Shown here piece by piece: positions 58,010-64,000 of a stretch of 64,000 nucleotides of DNA. Every line of letters starts with the position of its first letter. Within the stretch, counting starts at the first letter, position 1. The translations under genes were made by a program, and so were the position numbers. The stretch covers positions 136,860 to 200,859 of the forward strand of contig CAJKDY010000002.1 of the NCBI GenBank assembly GCA_905198835.1. The letters are read 5' to 3'. Origin of the DNA: an uncultured Eubacteriales bacterium (GTDB lineage: Bacteria > Bacillota > Clostridia > Oscillospirales > Oscillospiraceae). Below the pieces are notes generated by a model that did not search any database, was not told where the DNA came from, and saw only the letters and a list, made by a program, of their open reading frames with translations.

Positions 58010-58360
58010 ATGCCGGAATATTCTCAGCCTTTGGGCGATGCAGTAAGACGTGCCCGTGAGGAATTGTCCCTCACACAGCTCGAAGTGGCCGAAGCTGCGG
58101 ACATTGACGTGCGGACAGTCTTGAATATCGAAAACTACAAAGGAAACCCCAAGCTGGAGGTTTTGTTTCCTTTAGTTCGTGCGCTCAAGATGGACTCCAG
58201 AGAGATTTTTCACCCGGAAATACTCCGGGAAAATCCCTCCATCCGCCGCTTGCGGTTTATCCTGGAGGAATGTACCGAGGAAGAAGCCGCTGCCTTGGTG
58301 CCAGCGGTAGAGTCGATCCTGGCCGCTATCAGGCACAAAGAGCCCGCTCTAATTGAATAA
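58010..58360 (+). CDS. XRE-family helix-turn-helix regulator
   Basis: 116 residues. The HTH is at about 8-60: LGDAVRRAREELSLTQLEVAE, then DVRTVLNIENYKGNPKLEVL. The C-terminal part (about 75-116) is helical and acidic. GGAGGTGA precedes the ATG. It is the only plus-strand gene in the element part and probably controls it. Confidence 0.9.
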   Translation: MPEYSQPLGDAVRRAREELSLTQLEVAEAADIDVRTVLNIENYKGNPKLEVLFPLVRALKMDSREIFHPEILRENPSIRRLRFILEECTEEEAAALVPAVESILAAIRHKEPALIE

Positions 58361-58365
58361 AACAA

Positions 58366-58400
58366 GGAGAGCCTGTTTCCCATTGGGAAGCAGGCTCTCC
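58366..58400 (+). terminator. Hairpin after the XRE gene
   Basis: GGAGAGCCTG-TTTCCC (58366-58381) and GGGAAG-CAGGCTCTCC (58385-58400) form a long stem 6 bases after the stop. A T run is missing, so it may be a converging-transcript terminator of limited strength. Confidence 0.6.
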
Positions 58401-58417
58401 GCTTAATGCGACTGGCT

Positions 58418-58591
58418 CTATTTGCTTTGTACCATTTTGAATTGTACTACATCAACCCGAATTTCCTTTTTGCAATGGGGGCAGTAAAGCGGAAAGTTGA
58501 CGAGATAGGTTTCTTTGCGGACTTTCGTTCTCGTCTTGCCTCCGCATATCGGGCAACGTATCCACCGTAGACTATTTTGTAGTTCGTCCAT
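58418..58591 (-). CDS. Cysteine-rich KTR-domain protein
   Basis: 57 residues with two zinc knuckles: IRCPICGGKTRTKVRKET and LYCPHCKKEI. This is the Cys-rich KTR family, small proteins frequent in Firmicutes mobile elements with no known function. ATG at 58591 (GGAAGGATGGTGTACG upstream); the longer frame upstream is not supported. Confidence 0.82.
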   Translation of the reverse strand: MDELQNSLRWIRCPICGGKTRTKVRKETYLVNFPLYCPHCKKEIRVDVVQFKMVQSK

Positions 58592-58688
58592 CGTACACCA
58601 TCCTTCCCTCTGACAAAGGCGGCCCTGCGGCTGGCGTCTGGCTCCTTTTGTGTTCAATAAACAACGCTTGCGCTTCTGCCTTCTATGC

Positions 58689-60335
58689 TTATATATCCCA
58701 ATACTTTCCAACATAGCGGCCAATGCCAAAGCTCAAATGGAGACTCGTTACCACGTTGTTTTCCACAACAGCCGTCAGATGTGTCTCCATGGGTACGCCA
58801 AAGGTGGCGCCGCCAGCTTGAAGTTGCTCAGAGGAAAAAGAATATCCCTTTTCCTCTGCCTCGGCCACAGTGTCACCTACCGTCAGGCCCAGGCCTGTGG
58901 AGTAGCGGCCATCGGTAAGGGTAACAGAGTAGAGCCATTCCCGGCCTTTTTCACGCTGAAACTCTGCCTCCAATTCCTCATCGGTGGCTTGCCCCTCTCG
59001 TTGCTCCACTGGCAATGTCAGTTGGAGATCGATCCAGTTCCGCAGAATATCCTCCGGCGCTTCGGTGGTGACAATGGTAATGCCGGGGCTGGTATAGCTC
59101 CGTAGGCGGAAGTTGTACCCATCCGTGGTCTCAACCTTTCCATCCCACTTCAGGCCATCCCGCAATTCCTGGGGGAGCTCGTCAAAGGGGCGGTGGTAAA
59201 AACCCGTCACCGAAGCCTGGAGAAGCGCTTGGGCATAGGCAGGGGTGATCTTCTCCAGGCCCCCGGACTCCAAATGCAACAGGTACTTTTCGCCCTCGTC
59301 GGTGGAAAAGATCAGCTCTCCAATTCCCTCGGCCAGTTGGAAGCCTTTGGCGCTCCCCGGCACCTCCACACGCTGATAGGTGCTGTCCGGGTACACAAGG
59401 TAGGCTGCTGGGGCCGGAGAGTGCATGACCCCGCCATAGGACATAAAAATCACGGTGCAATAGGGCGTTTCTGCTTCAAACTTTACCTGCCCATACAGGT
59501 CGGTCTTGATCTGCTGGATGATCTCCTGCGGAGTAAAGAGCGCCGGGATGTTTCCATTGCGTTGACTGACGGGCATCCATTGATAAAGGCGATAGAATAT
59601 CGCCACGGCCTGTTCCTTCGTCAGATTGCCAAGGGGGAGAAAGGCTCCTGTCTCGTCCCCCTCAAAAACTCCTTTTCCGCTGAGGGTCGCCACATTTTCT
59701 ACGGCCCAGGGGGCGATCTGCTCTTGGTCGGTGTAAGACGTAGCGGCTTGCCCCATCTCCAAGGTGCCGTAGACCTGATAGGTTCGGGTCAGGAGGGTGG
59801 CGGCCTCTTGCCGGGTGATGGGTGCATCCGGGGCATAGCGCCCATCGCCAACGCCCTTGACGATACCCAGCAGATAGGCCATGTTGATCTGGTCTTTGCA
59901 CCCATCGGACGTTACATCGGAGAAAACCTCTATATCGTCACGGAGGACGGCAGACCAGCTAAACCAAGCCCCTTGCGCCTGGGCTGTGCGGTGTTCCTCG
60001 GTCAGATAGTCGCTCTTTTGAAAAGCTACCCCCAGGGGAGCTTTTCCATTGTCAAGATAGTCCTCCATGAAGCTGTCCAATGGACGCTCACCATAGCCGT
60101 ACTGCACCGCTAAAAAGCTGATGGCAAGGCGGGCGAAGTCCCGTCGGGTGATCTCCGCTTGCCAGTTATTTTGCATGGTGTCCTGTACCATACCCAGGCC
60201 AATGGCGGTAGTGACCTCGTCAGCGGCCCAGGTGGACGGTACATCCTCCGTCCCGCTTTCGGCCTGGGCCGGAGTGGCTGCCACACCCAGTAGTAAAGCG
60301 ACCGTAAGCAGCAATGCTATACTCTGCTTTTTCAT
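58689..60335 (-). CDS. Secreted SLH-domain surface protein
   Basis: 548 residues. A signal peptide (MKKQSIALLLTVALLLG, cut after AQA near 27) is followed by three SLH repeats: about 32-80 (DVPSTWAADEVTTAI), 135-190 (FSDVTSDGCKDQINMAYLLG) and 197-255 (YTDQEQIAPWAVENVATLS). These anchor proteins to secondary cell-wall polymers. The C-terminal 290 residues are beta-rich with no family I recognise. It is the last gene of the ECF sigma operon in the element, so it is probably its regulated cargo. Confidence 0.9.
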   Translation of the reverse strand: MKKQSIALLLTVALLLGVAATPAQAESGTEDVPSTWAADEVTTAIGLGMVQDTMQNNWQAEITRRDFARLAISFLAVQYGYGERPLDSFMEDYLDNGKAPLGVAFQKSDYLTEEHRTAQAQGAWFSWSAVLRDDIEVFSDVTSDGCKDQINMAYLLGIVKGVGDGRYAPDAPITRQEAATLLTRTYQVYGTLEMGQAATSYTDQEQIAPWAVENVATLSGKGVFEGDETGAFLPLGNLTKEQAVAIFYRLYQWMPVSQRNGNIPALFTPQEIIQQIKTDLYGQVKFEAETPYCTVIFMSYGGVMHSPAPAAYLVYPDSTYQRVEVPGSAKGFQLAEGIGELIFSTDEGEKYLLHLESGGLEKITPAYAQALLQASVTGFYHRPFDELPQELRDGLKWDGKVETTDGYNFRLRSYTSPGITIVTTEAPEDILRNWIDLQLTLPVEQREGQATDEELEAEFQREKGREWLYSVTLTDGRYSTGLGLTVGDTVAEAEEKGYSFSSEQLQAGGATFGVPMETHLTAVVENNVVTSLHLSFGIGRYVGKYWDI

Positions 60336-60393
60336 GTCAAATGTCTCCTATCAGTCATGTGTCCCAAAAGAATGGCTGAGTTGTTTTGCCGTC

Positions 60394-61839
60394 TCAGTTA
60401 AGGGGGACTTCGTGACCACCAATAGAAAGGACGGCCACTTGGTCGGGGTCAATGAGGCGGCGGTTATTATTCTCATCTACGCCCTCCAGGCGAATGTAGC
60501 CCGCCCCGGTCTCTTCATCTTGGCGGATCATGGGAGAGAACAGGAGCACCTGCGTACCATCCTTGTTCATCAACGCCCATTGGGTATTCTTTTGCGGATG
60601 GTTTTCCCAATCCCAGCCAGAACGCTCCATCTGGTCAAAGGTCAGTTGTAGCCGCAGGGCCGAAATGTTGGCCTCGGTCACATGGGCGGTACAGTCGCCG
60701 ATATAGTTGAACGCAATGTCTTCGTCCAGAGCCACTGTGGTCTGGTAGCCATCACCAGCGACAAAGGAAAACTCCACCGGCTCATCAGAGAGGATCTTAT
60801 CCATGGAATAACTGACCGTTACCTCCACATAGGGCAAATCCTCAAGGGTAAGGGGGCAGCTGTTAAAAACGGCCAGTTGAACCTCGTTCCCAGGTTCGCC
60901 CCGCTTGGTAGAACTTTTGTATTCCCAATGTTCCCCTGTGCGGGTATCCGTGAGAGTGGTAGCAATACCGTAGCCAATGAGATATTGCCCCTGTATAACT
61001 GTGCTGTTCCAGTCCTTTACCGCTACCACAGGACACCCGTCACTGGAAAAGAAAACAGCGGAGATCTGGCCGTATTTCGGGTCTATACGGGTCAGCGGGA
61101 TGGTGGCCTGGGCAGATAGTTCTCCCACGATCTCCATTATAGCTTGCGCATTTTTCCCTTTACACATATCGGAATAGCTCATGTCCACCTGTCGGGCAGC
61201 CTGGGCCAGGGGGGCAAGGGAGACTGTCTCAACGGTCATGGCCAGTTCCTCCTCGCTCCAATCCGTGTCTACCACGCCATCACACTGGAAGGTGATAGCC
61301 TTCCCCGCCAGGCTCTCCTCTCCGACGTCCCGCTCAAAATCCATACAGTAGTAGACGGTTTTTCCATCCTCAGAAAAAATAGGATCAAATCGGCTGGAGC
61401 TTCCGGTGTGGGAAATTCCCTCCACCTCTGCGGTCGCATAGTAGTTATTTCCCCAGATGTTAGGCTCTCCCTCAAGTACCCCGCCGTCATTGCGGGTGAG
61501 GGCCAACAACAAGGCCGCACCATCCTTGTCCACAATGCTCTCCTGAAGGGTCAGAGTATAATCCCCGGTAACGGCGCTGACCCCCACCGAAGTGACGGCC
61601 TCCTTGGGCGTATGGCCCAAGAAGTTCTCCCAGCCCACCGTCAGTTCCACCGCCAGGGCGGTGACCACCAGAGCAGCCGTTAAAGCGGCAGCGACCAAAG
61701 GCGCACGCAAGTGCAAGGCTTTCTTCTTTGAAATGACCTCTTGCTGTATGGGCTGGGTGGCAAGCTGGGCACGGATGCGCTCCCGGCTTTCCTCGGACAG
61801 TTTCAAATTTTCGGAAAGGTTTTCCCAATGTTTATCCAT
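60394..61839 (-). CDS. Membrane anti-sigma-type protein (DUF4179-like)
   Basis: 481 residues. A cytoplasmic N-terminus (about 1-45, with LSEESRERIRAQL), one membrane helix at about 47-66 (LVAAALTAALVVTALAV) and a large extracellular part with EVTVSYSMDKILSDEPVEF-like beta segments. This layout, plus translation coupling to an ECF sigma gene (1-base overlap), indicates an anti-sigma sensor. No zinc-binding anti-sigma motif is seen. Confidence 0.82.
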   Translation of the reverse strand: MDKHWENLSENLKLSEESRERIRAQLATQPIQQEVISKKKALHLRAPLVAAALTAALVVTALAVELTVGWENFLGHTPKEAVTSVGVSAVTGDYTLTLQESIVDKDGAALLLALTRNDGGVLEGEPNIWGNNYYATAEVEGISHTGSSSRFDPIFSEDGKTVYYCMDFERDVGEESLAGKAITFQCDGVVDTDWSEEELAMTVETVSLAPLAQAARQVDMSYSDMCKGKNAQAIMEIVGELSAQATIPLTRIDPKYGQISAVFFSSDGCPVVAVKDWNSTVIQGQYLIGYGIATTLTDTRTGEHWEYKSSTKRGEPGNEVQLAVFNSCPLTLEDLPYVEVTVSYSMDKILSDEPVEFSFVAGDGYQTTVALDEDIAFNYIGDCTAHVTEANISALRLQLTFDQMERSGWDWENHPQKNTQWALMNKDGTQVLLFSPMIRQDEETGAGYIRLEGVDENNNRRLIDPDQVAVLSIGGHEVPLN

Positions 61840-62300
61840 TATTGCTCCCTCCCAAGCTGTTGTTTTAAGATGTCCTTGGCCCGAAAGAGCCGCATGGAAA
61901 CAGCCGATGGGCCGATGTGTAAAATCTGAGCGATCTCTCGAAACGAGTACCCCTCCAGATAATGTAGGGTCATAACGCTGCGATATTTCTCCGGCAGCTC
62001 CATAATTGCCAAGAACAACTCCCGTTCCTCTGGCGGGGCAAGCAAGGCCAGTTCCTCCAAGGGGGTGTCCACATATTGTTTGGCCGAGCGGAGAATGTTC
62101 TTGCAGTAGTTCGCAGTGGTTTTGGTAAGGTAGGCACGCTCTTTGCCCTCATGGGGCGCCGCCTTCCCCTCCAAAAGTTTGAGAAAGACAGCCTGGACTG
62201 TGTCCTCGGCTTCTTGGCGAGAGCGCAGATAGCTCAAGGCAATACGGTACACCATGTCTCCGTATCGGTCAAAAAGCTCCAGAACGGTCTCACGATCCAT
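61839..62300 (-). CDS. ECF-type sigma-70 factor
   Basis: 153 residues. Region 2: LFDRYGDMVYRIALSYLRSRQEAEDTVQAVFLKLL (written here in parts: YRIALSYLRSRQEAED, then VQAVFLKLL). Region 4: LPEKYRSVMTLHYLEGYSF, then REIAQILHIGPSAVSMRLFRAK. It directs RNA polymerase to a small regulon, probably including its own operon. ATG at 62300 with GGGGGGATCG; the frame above is open 20 codons but unsupported. Confidence 0.93.
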   Translation of the reverse strand: MDRETVLELFDRYGDMVYRIALSYLRSRQEAEDTVQAVFLKLLEGKAAPHEGKERAYLTKTTANYCKNILRSAKQYVDTPLEELALLAPPEERELFLAIMELPEKYRSVMTLHYLEGYSFREIAQILHIGPSAVSMRLFRAKDILKQQLGREQ

Positions 62301-62409
62301 TTCGATCCCCCCCTTTTTCTGTTTTGAGGCCTCACTTATATGACACATGAGCGGGGCCAATTAGCACAAAAATCTCATATAAAAATTTTCAATCATCTGG
62401 TACGGCTAT

Positions 62410-62438
62410 ATTATAGCTCCTATCCCAAAGGGTGGCAA
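62410..62438 (-). promoter_or_regulatory. Promoter of the ECF sigma operon
   Basis: On the minus strand: TTGCCA (62438-62433), 17 bases, TATAAT (62415-62410). The -10 lies inside a small palindrome, GCTATA-T-TATAGC (62405-62417). The 306-base gap 62301-62606 also holds the palindrome cluster described separately. Confidence 0.65.
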
Positions 62439-62493
62439 TCATGCAACGGGCGCACCAAGTTTAGGTCATAACTTCCGGCCCTGCACGTTCCGG

Positions 62494-62589
62494 CAAGCAA
62501 TGCAAGTGTGGCCACACTTGCGATTTTTGCTTGTTGGGGAGCCTCCCCAAACCCGGCGGGACTTTGGGACAAGTTGTCCCAAAGTCCCG
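62494..62589. repeat. Cluster of three palindromes downstream of the relaxase gene (GGGACAA repeat copy 3 included)
   Basis: Palindrome A: GCAAGTGTGGCCACACTTGC (62502-62521), a perfect 20-mer, with outer CAAGCAA/TTGCTTG arms (62494-62500 and 62527-62533). Palindrome B: TTGGGGAG-C-CTCCCCAA (62534-62550). Palindrome C: CGGGACTTTGGGACAA-G-TTGTCCCAAAGTCCCG with 16-base perfect arms (62557-62572, 62574-62589). C is the best copy of the element's repeated GGGACAA motif. A role as terminators, protein-binding sites or oriT is open. Confidence 0.75.
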
Positions 62590-62606
62590 TTGTTGCGTCA
62601 CAGCCC

Positions 62607-64000
62607 CTATCGGGTCTGTTCCTTATCCTGACGGCCACCCGTTACGCCCAGGAGATGGTCAACATTCCCCTTGACGGCGACGAGCTCCCGCATTTGCTTT
62701 TGTGCCTCCCGGTAGTCAACTCGGAGGGCTTTTTTCCGGGCCGCCAGCTCCAGCCGGCTCTTTTTGAGAGCGTCCATTTTAGGGAGCTTGGCCCCGTCCA
62801 GGATCTCCGCCATAGTCGCCCTCGCCGCCCGATGGGTGGCAAGCTCCTCCTCATGCTCGGCCAGATACTTCTTGCTATACCGGGCGGCCTTGTAGCCGTC
62901 AAAGACGGAGCGGGTCTTGGCATAGTCCACCACGGCCCCCATGAGCTCCGTTGTTCGGACAAGCTGCCCCTCTACTTCCTGGAGCTCCCCGGCCAGAGAA
63001 TGAGCCCGGTCAACGGAGGCCTCAGTCTTTGCCGCCAGGGTATCATAGTCGGTCAGACCGTTCTCTTGGAGGAATTGAAGTGTGGCCGCCATCTGCTTTA
63101 GGTTGTAGAGCTTGGCCCATTGCTCATAACCGGGGCCCTTGCCTTGGGACATGCGCTCCTGAATGTCGATAACGAGATCGACCCGCCGCTTGGGGATGAG
63201 GGCAGCTCCCCCGGTAGGAGCGGGCCGGGCCGGAGCCTTGCCCTCCAGAATGGCCGCCACACCCTCCGGGCCGTACCCATCTCCCAGGGTGGAGCTCCGC
63301 CAGCGGGCGGGGCGATCATAGCTGGGAAGTTGAAAAGAAAGAACGCCGCCCCGCCCGTGGATCACCCGGACGCCGGACTCCTCCATGAGAGAAAGAAAGC
63401 CTGGGAGGTCGGCAGGGTGCTGGGCAAGGGCGGCGTCTATCATCTGCCGCAACAGCTTTTTCTGGGCGGGCTTGCGGGCCTCGCCCATCCATTGACCGTA
63501 GTTTTTGAATTGCCCCTTGCTGTGGAGCTTGGGGTCTTGGATCACGGACAGGGAGTGCTCCAAACACACCCGGTCAGAGAGCCGCCGCAAGGCAAAGGAC
63601 GAGCCCAGGAAATTGCGGAATTTTCGGGAGCGGTCATAGGCGATGGCATTGAGATAGATGTGGTTATGGATATGGCCCTTGTCGGTATGGGTGCAGACAA
63701 AAAACTGATACTTGCCCTTTGTCCAGCGTTGGGCTGTCTCATAGCCGATCTTGTTGGCCTCCTCCGCCGTCAGTTCTCCAGGAGGGAAGGCTTGCCGGAT
63801 CTGGTAGCATAGGACACCACGCCCCGGCTCCCGGCCCATTTCAGCCCGGTACTGCTCCGCCACCAACATAAATTCCAGGTGGGCCATTGCCGGGTCGCAG
63901 AGGTAGGAGGACACCGTCCCCAGCTTCTTGGGGTCAAGCCCATAGTCAAAGCGGTCTTTCAGACTTTGCAGGGCCGTCCGCTTATCGGCCCGCTTGCGGG
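62607..64000 (-). CDS. Relaxase/mobilization protein (MobA/VirD2-like), 5' end cut by the window
   Basis: At least 464 residues in the window; the frame runs open to the edge. The three-His metal motif HTDKGHIHNHIYLNA is typical of MOB_P relaxases, which nick oriT and pilot single-stranded DNA into the recipient. Downstream is a long helical region with coiled coils (YAKTRSVFDGYKAARYSKKY), and Lys/Arg-rich ends. The upstream part (RADKRTALQSLKDRFDYGLD) contains the expected start of the relaxase domain, so a true start lies beyond 64000. Confidence 0.9.
   Translation of the reverse strand, partial: RKRADKRTALQSLKDRFDYGLDPKKLGTVSSYLCDPAMAHLEFMLVAEQYRAEMGREPGRGVLCYQIRQAFPPGELTAEEANKIGYETAQRWTKGKYQFFVCTHTDKGHIHNHIYLNAIAYDRSRKFRNFLGSSFALRRLSDRVCLEHSLSVIQDPKLHSKGQFKNYGQWMGEARKPAQKKLLRQMIDAALAQHPADLPGFLSLMEESGVRVIHGRGGVLSFQLPSYDRPARWRSSTLGDGYGPEGVAAILEGKAPARPAPTGGAALIPKRRVDLVIDIQERMSQGKGPGYEQWAKLYNLKQMAATLQFLQENGLTDYDTLAAKTEASVDRAHSLAGELQEVEGQLVRTTELMGAVVDYAKTRSVFDGYKAARYSKKYLAEHEEELATHRAARATMAEILDGAKLPKMDALKKSRLELAARKKALRVDYREAQKQMRELVAVKGNVDHLLGVTGGRQDKEQTR

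Larger units (their letters stand above)
54751..64000. mobile_element. Left part of an integrative/mobilizable element (large-serine-recombinase type)
   Basis: From just behind tRNA-Pro to the window edge the genes are a mini-resolvase, a large serine recombinase, TnpW, a sigma-like protein, an XRE regulator, a Cys-rich KTR protein, a cargo sigma/anti-sigma/surface-protein operon and a relaxase. This is the kit of Tn4451/CTn-like mobile elements of gut Firmicutes. The recombinase sits at the left end, as is usual. The exact left end is not proven, and the right end and conjugation genes, if any, lie outside. Confidence 0.85.

Overview
The window is 64 kb of GC-rich, gene-dense bacterial chromosome. 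It suggests a spore-forming Clostridia, most likely family Oscillospiraceae (Flavonifractor/Oscillibacter/Intestinimonas-like). The support is a T-box in front of valS, SpoVAC, the LL-diaminopimelate aminotransferase (DapL) lysine route, a stand-alone AICAR transformylase next to a PurO-type IMP cyclohydrolase, CmpB-type membrane proteins, and strong consensus sigma-A promoters with G+C-rich Rho-independent terminators. The genus assignment is inference.

Region 1 (1-18 kb) is housekeeping. It holds a divergent thioredoxin start, a T-box-controlled valS, then rbgA, rnhB, yraN, an M19 dipeptidase, thrC and a metallophosphoesterase. A proteostasis block follows: tig (with a histone-like basic tail), clpP, clpX and lon. 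After that come engB, a FAH-family hydrolase, a DUF1858 protein, trmK, a Nif3-family protein and yebC.

Region 2 (18.8-27.5 kb) is more accessory. An HxlR regulator diverges from a module of a degenerate metallo-beta-lactamase-like protein, a zinc macrodomain and a class M sirtuin. A solitary spoVAC, an alpha/beta hydrolase, a TetM-like GTPase fused to a Rae1/YacP-type NYN nuclease, a TfoX C-terminal-domain protein, a lipase-like protein and 5-formyl-THF cyclo-ligase follow.

Region 3 (27.5-53.8 kb) is metabolic. It has glnA, dapF and dapL; a ten-gene minus-strand purine operon, purE-C-F-M-N-(purO-like)-(purH C-terminal domain)-membrane protein-DUF4298-purD; DUF3343 plus a cysteine desulfurase; DAHP synthase, tyrA and an aminotransferase; a duplicated CmpB membrane protein; a lipoprotein; an alpha-amylase; a PAS-GGDEF-EAL protein; azlCD; a cation/proton antiporter; a CAT-like acetyltransferase; an MBL hydrolase; ybaK; and a NERD-domain gene whose 5' end appears shifted by one base at a T tract. 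A tRNA-Pro(CGG) with a consensus promoter closes the core.

Region 4 (about 54.75 kb to the right edge) is the left part of an integrative/mobilizable element. It holds a catalytically altered mini-resolvase, a large serine recombinase, TnpW, a sigma-like protein, an XRE regulator, a Cys-rich KTR protein, a cargo operon (ECF sigma, DUF4179-type anti-sigma, SLH-domain surface protein), a palindrome cluster, and a relaxase running off the window. A GGGACAA-N-TTGTCCC-type inverted repeat occurs three times inside this element.

Most notable: the GTPase-Rae1 fusion, the sirtuin/macrodomain module without its usual lipoyl partners in view, a PurF lacking the N-terminal catalytic cysteine, the dead mini-resolvase beside the recombinase, and the repeated palindromes of the element.
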